Numbered from the stretch's first letter, positions 34,576-46,464 are shown. The stretch: 64,000 nt of DNA from Turnera subulata (GCA_028386065.3 JAKUCV010003222.1:137780-201779); one strand, 5' to 3'. The notes: a model not told the origin generated them from the sequence alone. A program made the numbers and translations.

Positions 34576-36502
34576 AGAGCCGTCTCGGATAAATTTAGGG
34601 CCCGGAGCGAGAATAAAAAGAGGGGCCCCGTATAATAAGATAAAGATATATTTCATAGAAGATCATAGTCCAAAATAATTTGAAATTTGAAATTAACGAT
34701 AAAAATATTGTTCTACAAGATTTTTTTTTTTGCATTGATAAGTTAAAAAAAATGACAATTACATGAAAATCACTTGAAATAACTTGTCCTTCGAGCATTC
34801 CCTGAAGCAAATTCGTCAATCAATTCCTCACAAGCGATCTTATCCAACACGTCATTCTCGATTGCCACCGTAGCTAATCCATTAAGCCTGTCTTGAGACA
34901 TAGAGTTACGCAAGTAAGTTTTAATCAACTTCAACTTTGAAAAACTTCTTTCGGCGCTTGCAACGGTCACAGGAATCGTCAATAATATCCTGTAAGCAAT
35001 AACCTAACTTTTCATTAGGTAAAAAATGTTGGAGCAACTTTAACTCCACATACAAGTCACCCTCATGTATGTCACAATTATCACCATTCTTAAGCGCCCT
35101 TGCTAAATGACAACAACAAGATTTTAAGCTAGAGTCATCTAATGCATGCAAATTGTCAGAAGTAAATAGAAAACCAAACAAAGTTTCATATTGTTCATAT
35201 TGTTCAAACCTCCTCTGAAGTGAGATAATTGCTTGATCAATGATACAATTAAAAAAATTAAATCTAAAAGACTGTTCAGGAGTTTGTTCAATAACATCAT
35301 CTGGATTCTCATCAAATTGTTTTTTTCTTTTGATTTTACGCTTTTGTGGAAAAACAGGATCAACATCCATATCAATTGCAATTTTCTTAGCAACTTCAAG
35401 AGCATTAGAAAAACCATGTTCTCTATACTCCTTAAAAAATAGTATCAAATTCTTTACATTTTCAATGGCAACACCAACAATCATATCTTCTGATTGTAAC
35501 TTTTTACTAACCAAATTCACAGCATATAATACTTCATACCAAATAACAATAGAAAGTATAAACTCAAAATCACCAAGTTCATGAGCTAAAGATTTAGCTT
35601 CACTTCCTATAGAAGATGAATCACTATCATCATTATCAGCAACTTCAAGCAAAGCCTCTCTGAAATCTGAAAGCTGAAATCTTATTGCCTTTACACTCTC
35701 AACACGACTTTCCCAACGAGTACAAGACATTGACTTAGGTGTATGCATTTTCACATTCTCTTTTAGAATTTCCCATCTCTTTGTGGATTTTGCAAAGACT
35801 GTATAAATACGTTGTATTACACCAAAAAAATCCTTAGCTTTTCTAGAAGTATTTGCAATGTCACATAACATCAAATTAAGGCTATGAGCACCACAAGGAG
35901 TATAAAATGCTCTAGGATTAAGATCTAAAAGTTTTCTTTGTACTCCTTGATTTTTTCCTTTCATGTTTGATCCATTATCATAACTTTGTCCACGTACATC
36001 ATCTACATCAAGTCCAAAATTTTTTAATTCATGTAATAGAACATCAAAAAGTCGTTGCCCTGTGGTGTTAGTCACATATAAGAATCCTAAAAAGGATTCC
36101 TCTATGCTAACACAATCAGAAGACATATCCACATATCTCAATATCATAGTCATTTGCTCTTTGTGGCTTATGTCTGGGGTACAATCAAGTATTATTGAAA
36201 AATACTTAGCCTCCTTTATTTTCTTAACAATTTGAAACTTAATAGCATTTGCAAGCAAAAGAATCAATTCATTTTGAATGTTATGACCAAGGTAATGAAT
36301 ATGAATCTCATCATTTGTATTCTGAATCCGTCGAACATGCTCTTGTATAATAGGATCAAATTCATTTAACATTTCAATTAATCCCAAAAAATTTCCATTG
36401 CTACTTTGAAATAGTTTCTCATTAGTACCGCGAAATGCTAAGCTATGCTTACTAAGAAATTTCACAATTGAAATAATTCTCAATAAGACATTTTTCCAAT
36501 GG
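34576..36502 (-). mobile_element. hAT-superfamily DNA transposon remnant inside LINE 2
   Basis: Flanked by a perfect 8-bp duplication CATTGCAC (34,568-34,575 and 36,503-36,510), the size typical of hAT. The left tip AGAGCCGTCTCGG with a GGGCCC nearby resembles hAT ends. The right tip (CCAATGG) does not match it, so one inverted repeat is missing or altered. Contains a truncated transposase. Confidence 0.8.
34770..36484 (-). pseudogene. hAT transposase remnant (DUF4371 plus C-terminal dimerisation domain)
   Basis: From 36,484 it reads the DUF4371-type region: [32 protein letters not shown], then [33 protein letters not shown] and [14 protein letters not shown]. The C-terminal dimerisation motif [20 protein letters not shown] with LNGLATVAIE is in another frame (34,982-34,770), so one frameshift separates them near 35,000. 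The N-terminal zinc finger is absent. It belongs to the TTF/MYM-type zinc-finger hAT group. Confidence 0.85.
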
Positions 36503-36899
36503 CATTGCACCAGCCCCAAACAATCAGTTTCCCAGACCACCTTCGGGCAACCCTTCTCCCCGGCCAGCCTAACTCCCATGTACCCTGCACACGCCTCAGC
36601 TTCAGCTGGCGCATATGCACCCTCGAGCATCTTTGTCGCACAGAAGAGAACCTCGCCGTGGGCATTGCGTGCCAGCACACCAAGGAAAGTAGTGTGTGTA
36701 CCACATGCTGCATCCGTATTTACCTTCACCCATTGTGGTGGGGGCGCCTGCCATTGTTGGGTGCGATTTGGTGCACCACCTGCCGGTTCACATTGCGATC
36801 CATCCGTGGCCTTCTGATAATCTTGCCATAGGCATGTTGCTCTTGTGCCTATTACGCTTGGGGACGGATTGGCGTTGTTGAAGATCTTATCATTCCAGT

Positions 36900-37878
36900 T
36901 TTCCATATTGCCCATAGAAGTACGCTCATTGAACCGAATACCTCACAGCTCACGCTTTGTCGTAGCTCCTGCAACCATAGGAAAATATCTGTGTGGTACA
37001 ACCCAATAAAGCTATGTCTGGCCATCGTCCACACCTCCTTTGTCCATGGGCAGACCCTGAATAAATGAAGAGCTGACTCGTTTGCAGAAGAGCACAGAGG
37101 GCAATTAGTGTCAATATCCAACTGTCTCGTACGCAGGTTGGTTCTGGTTGCTAGAGCGTCTTGGCATAACCTCCACATGAAAATTCTGACCTTCGGGGGG
37201 ATTGATAGTTGCCGTACCTCATTCCACCAAGCTGCCTGGGCTGCTGCTCTTTCCGAACCTTGCACCAGTAGATGGTAGCCGCTCCGCACAGAGTAAGTGC
37301 CGTTCTTCGTGAATCTCCATGATAGAATGTCGGCTGGTAGGCTGTTGCAGAGGGGGATTCTGAGTATTTTTGAAGTTGTAGTCCTGTCGAAAGTAGCCTG
37401 GAGCGCAAGTCCATTCCACTCCAATCTATCCGGATCAATCAACTCACTCACCAACATGTTCACACAGTGCATATTGCATCCGCGGCCAATTGTGGTGCAT
37501 AGTTATCCTCGAGCCAATTGTCCTTCCAAACCCGGATGCTTTCCCATTTCCAACTGTCCAATATGCTCCCTTAAGTATAACTTCCCGCCCATGGATAATG
37601 CTTCTCCAGGTATAGCTAGAGTTCTGGCCTACTTGAGCCTTCAAGAAGTCTGTTCTTCGATAATACTTAGCCTTCAATACTTGTGCCAACAATGAGTCAG
37701 GATTATGGATGAGCCGCCAAGCTTGCTTGGCTAACATGGCAGAGTTGAAAGTGCCCAGCTTCCTGAAACCAATACCACCCATGCGCTTGGGTCTGCACAT
37801 TTTGTCCCACGCTATCCAGCAAATCCCATGTTTTCCCTCCTCATGCCCCCACCAAAATTTCCTCATAGCCCTCTCCAT
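36900..37878 (-). pseudogene. LINE 2 ORF2 zinc-binding region
   Basis: Two overlapping frames, 37,878-37,444 (MRKFWWG, GGIGFRKLGTFNSAMLAKQA) and 37,472-36,852 (SIPPKVRIFMWRLCQDALAT, CPLCSSANESALHLFRVCP). They form the reverse-transcriptase zinc-binding region of plant LINEs, joined by a frameshift near 37,450. It lies between RT and RNase H. Confidence 0.85.
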
Positions 37879-37964
37879 TTCAACACAGATCCCTTTGTGG
37901 TATCATGGAGCAGCTCATCAAATAAGTGGGTATCCTTTGCACTACAGATTTGATGAGTACCTCC

Positions 37965-39656
37965 TTAACGGCTGCAGATAAAGCCTTCTCTTTCCATCCT
38001 GATAACTTTTTTGCACACTCTATCCCTCAGAGAACCAAAGATAGCTTTCTTTGATCTGTCCACCACCGTTGGCATGCCTAGATACTTTTGAAACCGGTCC
38101 ACAGCCTTAAATCCCATCCACTGTTGGATATCAATAGCAAACTGTTCATGCATATTTCGGCTTAGTGAGAACTCCGATTTATCAAAGTTTGTTCGTTGGC
38201 CTGATGCCTCCTCATATGTGCAGACAATCAGGGTGAGAGTGAAGATTTCTTGCCTCGTAGCTCTGGAGAGAAGAAGGCAATCATCTGCAAAGAAGAGATG
38301 GCTAATTGGAGGAGCCGATCTCGCCACCTGTACACCATGGATGAGCCCCCTTCATTCTGCATCTCAAATCAAAGCTGAAAAACCTTCCGCACACAACAAG
38401 AATAAGTAGGGGGAAAGACGGTCCCCCTGTCTCAATCCTCGTGTGGGCTGAAAGCTTTCACTAGGTATCCCGTTAATCAGAAAAGAAAAATTCACAGGTG
38501 TTATGCATTGCATGATAAGACCAATCCACCGCTCACAAAAACTTAATTTCCTCATTATTTTCTCTAAATACAGCCACTCCACTCTATCATATGCCTTACT
38601 CATATCCATTTTTAGTCCAAAAATCCCTCTCTTTCCCCTCCTCTTCTTCCTCATGTGATGGAAAATTTCAAAAGCTAAGAGAGCATTATCAATAATGAGA
38701 CGACCCGGGACAAAGGCACTTTGGTTCAGACTTATGACTTTTGGGAAGATAACTTTCAATCTATTACACAAGACTTTAGAGATGATTTTATAGAAGACAT
38801 TACATAAGCTGATGGGGCAGTATTGATGACATGACTCTGGATTTGTTACTTTAGGAATAAGAACAGTGAACGTAGAATTAAAACTAGAGAAACTGACTCC
38901 ACTACTAAGAAAATAAATAACTATTTCAACTAAATTGTTACCTAAAAGATGCCAAAACTGTTGATAGAAAAGGGTTGGCAAGCCATCAGGTCCTGGAGCT
39001 TTCGTGGGGTGCATCTTCTTTATGGCTAGCTCAACCTCCTCCTTAGAGAAATCCCGTGTCAAGGTTTCATTCATAGCCTCCGTTACTCGCGGCTGCACAC
39101 AGTCAAGAACAGTATCCATCTCCGAGCAACCCACAGTTGAATAGATATCCCTAAAATAATCCATTAAGATCTCCTCAACCTTTTCTTTTTGGGAATGCCA
39201 CTCACCACCAGGGCCCTTGACTTTTTTTATTCGGTTCCTAGCCCGCCTCTGCGTTGCTTTCCAATGGAAGAAGCTATTATTCTTATCCCCCTCTTTAAGC
39301 CAAGAAGCGCGGGATCTTTGTGCCCACATAATCTTCTCTTTCCTTACAAGCGAGTTGACCTCTTCATATATACGACTCAGCTCTTGCAAGTTCTCCTTTG
39401 TGGGTTCCTTAACTTGGATCAACCGCATTTGGTCATGAAGTGTTTTTAATTGTTTATTGACCGAACCAAACTGTGCCGATCCCCATGCTGATAATCGAGT
39501 CCCACAGAAATTCAGTCGCTGGTTAATGTCGAACTGCCCATTCAACATGGACGACAGTTCCCAAGCCGTCGCCACTTTTGACTTTGCAGGCCTCCTCTTG
39601 TAACCACATCTTCTCAAAGCGAAAGGGCCTCGCTTTTGGCTCTGACACACTCCCAA
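37965..39656 (-). pseudogene. LINE 2 ORF2 reverse transcriptase
   Basis: RT signature in order: [78 protein letters not shown], then the catalytic FADD in SHLFFADDCLLLSRA (about 38,295). A stop near 38,364 where the family has Arg (ALI-stop-DAE) and frame changes break the ORF. Confidence 0.9.
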
Positions 39657-40388
39657 ACCGTCTACTTGTACGAAGTAGTAGTGGCGAGTGATCCGAAAAG
39701 TGTCTTGGAATGTGGATTACAAAAACATCAGGAAAATAACTCTTCCATTCCCTCGTGGCCACTCCCCTATCTAGTCTTTCCCTGATATGACTGTGCTCCT
39801 CATGACCGTTATCCCACGTGTACTTGTTGCCCATGTAAGCAATGTCCTCCAGCTCACAGTCAGTTAATGCGTCATTGAATGCCTCCATGCACCTGTAATC
39901 ACGAACTCGCCCCCCTCTTTTTCATGAGAGTGTCGAATTTCATTGAAATCCCCCATTACCACCCACGGAAGGGAAGATTGTGCCTTGAGACTGGGCAATA
40001 ACTCCCATGTAAGGTACTTGTTCTGACTCTCCGGCCAACCATACACTCCAGTGAACCGCCATCCCCTATCATTCTCGCCAGCAATGCGAACTTTTGTGTC
40101 TATGTGATGGAGTGACATGCTACTCAGTGACACATCCCAGACATCCTTCCACATTAGGACATCCTTACACATTAGGACCAAGCCTCCCCGTCGAGCACTC
40201 CCTTCACAGTCAACCTCCAACAAATTTGGGAATCTCATCCTACCATTTAACCTATGCACTTCATTTGTCTTCAATCTAGTTTCAGATAACAAGACCATGT
40301 TCGGGGAATCAAGCTGAATTTGCTTGATCAGATTAGTCTCTGCCTGCGGGTTCCCCAAACCGCGGCAGTTCCACGCCATGATACTCAT
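39523..40388 (-). pseudogene. LINE 2 ORF2 APE-type endonuclease
   Basis: ATG at 40,388 starts MSIMAWNCRGLGNP, the family N-terminus. VLLSETRL, PWVVMGDFNEI (catalytic Asp and Asn) and [10 protein letters not shown] (catalytic Asp-His) follow, the last in another frame after about 39,880. This enzyme nicks target DNA to start reverse transcription. The frameshift near 39,880 inactivates it. Confidence 0.85.
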
Positions 40389-40468
40389 TGCGTCTGGCGG
40401 GACTGCGTCGCCGCCTCTCCCGCCGGAGTTATAGAACCTACATCAGCCTCCCTCCCTTTCGCCTTCTT

Positions 40469-41936
40469 TCACATCCCCTCCCACTCCATCTCCTCCCCAT
40501 CATCAGTATACCCTTTTCTCTTCCCAGGCTCCTCCAGTTTCAAAGTCTGCTTTGCCTCCCCCTCCTTTCTTGCCATTCTCTTCCACCTGCTCCCTGTAGG
40601 TGCCCCCTGTGTGCCCGGTGCTGATGTACCTCCTGTTGAACCAGTATTATCCGAACCTGTCACAGTATACTGTGTTCCCATAGCATCACTTACGACACCT
40701 TGCACTGAAGACACGGCCTGGGGATTCCCATTTATCAGCTGGAGCGGAGATTGTTTAAAATTTTCCCGCCTCTTCTGTTTGGTGTGACTGCTCTGGTTCC
40801 CCGGGATGCCTACACCCATAGAGAAAATAGTATCAGCTTCATTCACGGAGAGGAAACCCGCCCCTGCATCTGCCCCATTCGCGCTATTGCTGTTGACCAA
40901 CACCGGCAATGCACACTCCTCGTTCCCCAACGTCCCAACTGCCCTTTTACCTTCCGGGTTGTCAGGTGAGCATAAAGCAATTGCCGCCACTGATTTTCCT
41001 TTGTCCGAACCTTCTCTATCAAGCGTCAATAGTTTTTCAAGTGCAAAGGGCAGCTTCTCCTTCTCTTTGTTCACTACCGCTTTCTCCTCACCTTCTCCCT
41101 TGTACAAGCTTCTCCTAGCGTTTCCACCCTTTCCTTCCATCACCCCTCCCTCTTCTGCTTCAGCCTTGAGTCAGAAAGGTTTACGAGGGGATGCTCGCAA
41201 CCACTCTCCAAAGTTAACTTGTTCTTCGTCATCCGACTCTTCACTGCGCCGGTCACACTCCTTCAGCTGATGGTCCATTTTCCCGCAAAGATAACAAAAG
41301 TTTGGTAGGCCTTCATACCTAAAAATAACTGCCACCTTCTCCCCCTTACCCTTCCGAATAGTCAATGACTTGCGAATGGGCCTATCGACTTGCATATTAA
41401 CTCTTGCTCGGATAAACTTGCCCCATCCCTGCTCCCCCTTATCATCGAATCGTAAAAAGTTTCCGACTCTCGATGCTATACTAATGACACTAATCCTTGA
41501 TCGTTGATTAGGGGGAACGTTGCTGATTTGAACCCATATGGGTACCTCTGCAACCTCAACCTGTGCCAGCACCTCATCCCCCGTAATCTCTTTCAGGAAG
41601 CCTTTTCTCAAAATACCATGGCATCTCAGCCTCCATCACCTCCTGGCGGTCCCGTTTGCTAAAGAACCTAAAGAGAAATAGGTTCCTGCTTATTTGCTCC
41701 GCTTCAATACCTTTCATAGGGTTCCAAACCTTCCCCATCAAGTTTGAGAAAGCCTGTGGGTTTACGTGTTTAGACCCTAGAACTCTAGCCAATAAACAGA
41801 AACTATTATGCACTTGTAGGTCATCCTTCACTTCCTCAAGCTCCAACACCTCGTCATCCTCATCACTGGAAACAACAACAGCTCTTTCCGTCTCCTCCTC
41901 CCCTGTGTCTCCTTTCCTCAAGATCCCTGCCTCCAT
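40469..41936 (-). pseudogene. LINE 2 ORF1 (DUF4283 domain and CCHC zinc knuckle)
   Basis: Likely start ATG 41,936 (MEAGILRKGD). Acidic stretch SSDEDDEVLELEE; the DUF4283-type core spans LLARVLG...FLFRFFSKRDRQEVMEAEMPW. After a frameshift near 41,600 comes VPIWVQISNVPPNQRS. The knuckle is FCYLCGKMDHQLKEC near 41,280. TGA at 41,171-41,173 interrupts the frame before a low-complexity tail that ends at 40,469. It is the RNA-binding partner of ORF2. Confidence 0.8.
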
Positions 41937-42552
41937 ACTGACTAACGAGACCAGATCTCCAGTCGGAATTGAGCACAGCCCTAAAGAGATAGCCCGATTC
42001 GTTGTAGAAAATCCAAGACCCGACGACTCCCAACCGCAGCAACGTCCTGCACACAGACACCAAAAAAACCAGAGACTCGACACAATCGACACAACACAGA
42101 GACATAAAAGTAGAAGACAGAGAAAAGTGACACAGCCCTCCCGGATCGACTCGACAAGACGGTAGACCAGAAAAACTACCCAGATACCCAGATGAACAGG
42201 AGACAAGAAACCAAACAAACCTAGGTTGGCTAGAAGGACACCAGACAAGAGCCCTAGACTAAACCCTAACCCGACAGATGACACCAAAAAAAATAAAAAC
42301 AAAAACGCACGATCGCAAGAAAACGGACAAAGACACAAAAAGACTGCCCTACAAGCCACAGTCAAACACGTATGAAAAAGTGAAGAAAAACCACAATAAT
42401 ATGGAGAAAACTCATAAAATATGAGATGAAAACCTAGATAAAACCACCCCCTTGCTAACTAAAACACTAAGGAACCCTAGTGGAAACACTAGTCTGAGGA
42501 GAGAAGCGGAGAAGAAACCGGGACAACACGTTAGAAATAATGAAATAGGAGG
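41937..42552 (-). other. LINE 2 5' leader
   Basis: Sequence between the 17-bp duplication and the likely ORF1 start. On the minus strand it is pyrimidine rich with an open but low-complexity hydrophobic frame that looks like chance. An internal promoter is expected in this class but none can be pinpointed. Confidence 0.5.
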
Positions 42553-42569
42553 GGAAGTACTATATATAG

Positions 42570-42899
42570 GAAAACAAATTTTGTCTGTCTTTTATATGAT
42601 ATCTAACAGAACTAATTTTGTCTAATTTGGAAGTTTTTAGGAACTAAATTTGTCTATTTACATATTCCATAAGGAACAATTTTTGTCTTCTTAAGTGATA
42701 AGGTTAGGAACAATATTTGTCCTCTTAGGTGGTAAAGCTAAGGTGACTAACTTCAAAATAGTCTCCTTAGGCTAAGGTGACAGCACCTGATCAGACAAAT
42801 TAATCCATCTTAGAATTTTTCCCTAAAGGTCTAAATGGACAATTTTTATGCCAAATGTGACAAAAACAATGGTCATAATTGTTTGGGTTTCTTGTAGTG
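42570..42899 (-). repeat. CACTA-like right end with subterminal repeats
   Basis: Four or five degenerate copies of AGGAACAA(T/A)TTTTGTC lie between 42,575 and 42,730, followed by the terminal CTTGTAGTG. Such subterminal repeats are usual in CACTA elements as transposase-binding sites. Confidence 0.6.
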
Positions 42900-43390
42900 T
42901 TTTTTCATCCTCCTACCACCAAATCATAAAGTTCCCTGCTAGGGACAGAGTGGGGGAGGTCAGAGGTGAGCAGAAGATCGCCTAGGAATGCCTCACGAAC
43001 ATTATTTGTGGGGAAGATACCAATGTTTTTATCTGGGAAGACCCAAAACCAGAGCCCGTTGGTGCATAGAAGGAAATTCCCTTAACTAATGCCGATAGTA
43101 AAACTATGAAAGGTTGGAAGAATGCTCCGCGATGAGGCAGCCCACGACTTATCTCGTTTCTTCGAGAATAATTGGGGCTTTCTAGCTTGGGAAGCTATGG
43201 AAATGTTAGGGATATCCCCTAACATCATCACACACCAGTTCAATCTAGACCTGGCACACCGCCTGGTCAAGCAGAAGAAGCAGTGTTTCCTACCAAAATG
43301 GCGAAAAAGAAATCCGGAAGGAAGCCGAGCACCTCGATGTTGCGGGCTTCATTCGGGAAATCATATACCCCAAGTCGCTAGCCATTATTG
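42900..43390 (+). pseudogene. Old Ty3/gypsy pol remnant: protease-RT linker and start of RT
   Basis: Reads SSSYHQIIKFPARDRVGEVR and GEQKIA-stop-EC, the family linker (STYH...KFPT..G.GEVRGDQ..AREC). Then DLSRFFENNWGFLAWE, MLGISPNIITHQFNLD and, after a frameshift, GFIREIIYPKSLAIIVM, matching the AGFIREV.YP.WLANVV start of RT. The rest of RT is absent. It continues the element of 1,330-2,454. Confidence 0.75.
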
Positions 43391-45084
43391 TTATGTTCAG
43401 GATAGTCTCATGATGAAAACAAAAGATGATGACTCATTCACTTATGTTTAAAATCCTTACACCTATCCTATTTAGTTGTCCTCTTACCATTCAGTGTTAC
43501 ACCTTATAATTATGTTATCAAATATGTTTCGTTCAGTTATTCTCAAAGCGTTACATATAATTTCTCATTTGCATATGGTGAGAGAGAGCTTGCCTGTAAA
43601 ACAGGTTTGTAAGTATGTAAACGTTCTTGCATGTCATTTATTTGAACATCTTTTAATGTCCAAATTTAGTGATGTTGTTCCATGTTCATATTCTGTTTCA
43701 TCCACTACGACAACAGTGCATCATTCAAAATTATCTCGATCACTTTAATCGAAATTTTTTTCATGCTTTCCTGCCAATTCTATTATTAAACAGTGCGAAA
43801 ATCATACGATTTGCGTATCAATGATCCTCAAAAGCGGAAAATTCTAAAATAAAATTTGTATTTTGTTTCTTGGCGATTGCATCATTGAATTAGCAATCTC
43901 GAAGTTTTACCCCCAACCACCTCACATAATTTTGGACTGTGAAGTGATTGATCTGCTTTGAAGTAGAGGTATTTAAAAAATAACGCTTGCAATTATTTGA
44001 AAAAATATTTTTATTTGATTTGTGTAGTAATCAAAGTCAATTGTTCTAGCATCACACAAAAAAATAATCAAAGTTAAAATATAAATTGGCATCCATTGTG
44101 GCTTAAAAAAACAAAAATAGATAATTGAACAGAGAGTTCAGAGAGTTCAAAGCGAAAAATACACGTAATGTCTATTGGCATGTGAACAAATTCTATTTTG
44201 TCCTTTAACAAAAATAGGTGAGCAAGGACAAACTCTTTTAAAAAACAGTCTTTCACTTGTCACATAGATAACTATGTTAACCACGAAAACTTTGAAGATG
44301 TGGAATTTGTTGGGTACAGAATGGTATGAGCACAAAACAACAAAATTTAATTACTCCTATTTATAACAATATAACAGAAGAATATTTGTAAGCATGAGTT
44401 TTTCTCCTGGAATAATCAATGAAAGTTTGTGTAACCAGTCCATTGACAGCCTGTTGCAACTGTTTTATTTGATATTTGATGAGTAGGTATAAATTTTTAT
44501 ATAACTATGTTAGATGAAAGCATTCATGGTAATCAGTTTATTATTAGTTCTTACTTTTGTTCTTTTATAGTCATCCTTAATAATCAAGAGAAGATATGTC
44601 CAATGGTACATGACAGCAAACAATTTAATGTTTTATTGGCATCGCAAGTCGTATTTTTTCTTTCTCTTCTCATCTCTAGAAACATAAGTGGTATTGTCTA
44701 ATACATAAAGAAAATATTTTTGTAAGGAAATGTCTATCAATCTCGCGATTCTAATAATGCAATCGTTAACAAACAAAAAAATTGATAATCACAGATAAGA
44801 ATTATGTTTTAATTTTTTAGGTTACAAGGCTGCCAATAAATAAATAGAGCATATTATAATATCATTGGATCAACAAATTGTAGTTATATGGGCTAAATAA
44901 AGAAATACATCAAATTCAGTAAGTACTATGTTTATGGTACCAATGGACTTGTAGCTCGTTGGCACTCTTGTATCAAAAGTATAAGAGGGATGAGGTAAAA
45001 AAATTGATGTCAAAAGTTACTGGATTATGGGAAAAGCAAATGATATATATTGCTCCTGGTAGAAAGAAATACATCAAATCCAGT
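43391..45084. other. AT-rich sequence without recognised features
   Basis: No credible gene on either strand. Near 44,900 and 45,063 the string AATACATCAAATTCAGTAAG recurs with one change, a local duplication about 160 bp apart. Confidence 0.4.
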
Positions 45085-45100
45085 AAGTACATATGTTCTA

Positions 45101-45300
45101 CCAATTAGTATTGGTTGCAGTGGTAAAGCGTGCTGCATTCTTCTTAAACCCCAAGGTCCAGGTTTCGAGTCCTGGTGGAAGCAGGTGTATGGAAATTGTG
45201 CTATTGTAGTGGTCTCACCTCATAAGGGTGACGCATCGAGCTACGGGGAGAAATTAGTCCGGTAGCCGACTGGGATACTCTTCTAGCATAAAAAAAAAAA
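45101..45300 (+). mobile_element. tRNA-derived SINE
   Basis: Contains tRNA-like promoter boxes: GTTGCAGTGGT near 45,114 (A box) and GGTTTCGAGTCC at 45,161-45,172 (B box). A tRNA-unrelated body of about 120 bp ends in a run of A at 45,290-45,300. AAGTACATATG with following TCT recurs on both sides (45,085 and 45,300), the likely target duplication. It is not a tRNA gene: no acceptor stem closes around it. Confidence 0.65.
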
Positions 45301-46464
45301 AGTACATATGCTCTTCTACTAGTATAAAAAAAATAATACTAAGTTTACGGGGATGATACTCTTAACGGACTATTGGCACATCTGCAAGTAGTTAACTAAA
45401 TATTCAAATTGGATATGTATTAATAAAATTTTGGCACATTTGCAGGTAATTAACTAAATATCTAAAATTAAATTAATATATATATATATATATATTAATA
45501 AAATTTTAAATTTGACAATATATCAATTAATATCTATCTGATGAAAAAAATAATAAGAAATCAGACACCTCAGAACCACAAGAATGAATTTATTCCTTTT
45601 GTTTAGAAATTAACTATTAACACCAAATAAAAGTAGTAAAAATTTTTAGCTATGTATTAAAAGAAATAGAAAATTATGAAATCTCCCGCCGCGGCAGCGA
45701 AGCAAGGCAGACCTCCATTTTTTTTATACTAATGATCAACTACGCCGTTCCTACAACAACACAGGGCAAAGGAGTCGGCAGAGCATATGTGAAAAGCAAA
45801 TGATTAGAGTGATATAGTAAAAATAAACAGTGTTTTGACAATTTCATTCCACTGTCCAATTCACTAGTTCCCCAAAACAGCCTTATTTAAATATTTCTAG
45901 GAGAAACTGAGTTAAGAAAAAAATCCAGCAACAGAAATATTCTTTTGCATCTTCTTTATTAATTAGAATATATACTTTAATTGGCATCTTACTGATCATT
46001 TTTCACAATGGCTTCTTGGGGACTACTTGAGGAAGATTTTGTTGTTTTATCCTCATTTCAAACGTTCTATTCTTGTGGACTCAATATGGACACTAATTTT
46101 GTTATTTTATTCCACATAATTCACATGATATTCACTATAACATTATTTGTTTAATCAATTTCAAGTGGCTCGCCACATTTCTTTAAAACATCACTGAAAA
46201 ACATATGAATAACAAATTACACCGTCTTTTGAACAATGTCAAAAAAAAAGCTGAACTTCTTTGAACGACAGTGACTCCATTGCAATCTTGTAGGAGATGC
46301 TTAAAGTAAACCGAAAAGGTAGCATCCAAAGTATCATTGGTTTATCTGGCGTGAAGATATAGCATAATTATCAACAAGGAATATCAAAAGGGAAAGTGGA
46401 GTAGCCACTTAATTATTTGCGTTTAAAGCAGATGCTAAATATGTTCCTCCTCTTGCTTGCTGCA
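45301..46464. other. Intergenic AT-rich sequence with a TA microsatellite
   Basis: A direct repeat of about 60 bp (GGCACATCTGCAAGTAGTTAA type) occurs near 45,376 and 45,432. An alternating TA run lies at 45,474-45,498. No gene is seen. The right part probably holds upstream elements of the next gene. Confidence 0.45.

Larger units (their letters stand above)
34393..36900 (-). pseudogene. LINE 2 ORF2 C-terminal RNase H, interrupted by hAT
   Basis: N-terminal part: [20 protein letters not shown] and [15 protein letters not shown], ending TDCLGLVQ at about 36,505. C-terminal part resumes at 34,575 with WLLRGSTPSNKTGLLLQDI and HTLAHRAAEPGTAFEW, ending TAA at 34,393-34,395. The DTDAA-type Asp and the AEAEA Glu catalytic positions are visible. 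The join is exact once the hAT and one 8-bp duplicate are removed. Confidence 0.85.
34361..42552 (-). mobile_element. LINE 2, near full-length L1-type retrotransposon with RNase H
   Basis: Flanked by a perfect 17-bp duplication GGAAGTACTATATATAG (34,344-34,360 and 42,553-42,569). The 3' end on the minus strand is a short A-rich tail. It carries ORF1 and ORF2 in normal order, with about 600 bp of 5' leader. Total is 8.2 kb, of which 1.9 kb is a nested hAT element. Several stops and frameshifts make it inactive. Confidence 0.9.
30382..42899. mobile_element. CACTA-like DNA transposon, non-autonomous, with captured gene fragment and nested LINEs
   Basis: Begins CACTACAACAAAGG and ends with the inverted CTTGTAGTG; the two tips agree at 12 of 13 positions. 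The flanking TTT could be the 3-bp duplication, but it lies in a T run. Subterminal motifs of the AGGAACAATTTTTGTC type are repeated at the right end (42,570-42,790) and inverted at the left (about 30,404-30,430). AATGTGAC(G/A)AAAAA occurs near both ends. No En/Spm-type transposase is present. Without the LINEs it is about 2.65 kb. Confidence 0.6.

Noticed and set aside
41937..42365. Hydrophobic protein upstream of LINE ORF1
   Set aside because: It is a chance extension of the ORF1 frame through the pyrimidine-rich LINE leader and has no family features.
30382..42899. Treating the hAT transposase as the transposase of the CACTA-like element
   Set aside because: The hAT fragment has its own 8-bp duplication inside LINE 2 and belongs to another superfamily.
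43476..43748. Plus-strand ORF after the gypsy remnant
   Set aside because: 90 codons without family features or promoter, in AT-rich DNA; likely chance.
45110..45175. A tRNA gene
   Set aside because: A- and B-box-like strings are present, but no acceptor stem or anticodon arm can be closed, and a body with an A tail and flanking repeats follows. A SINE explains it better.
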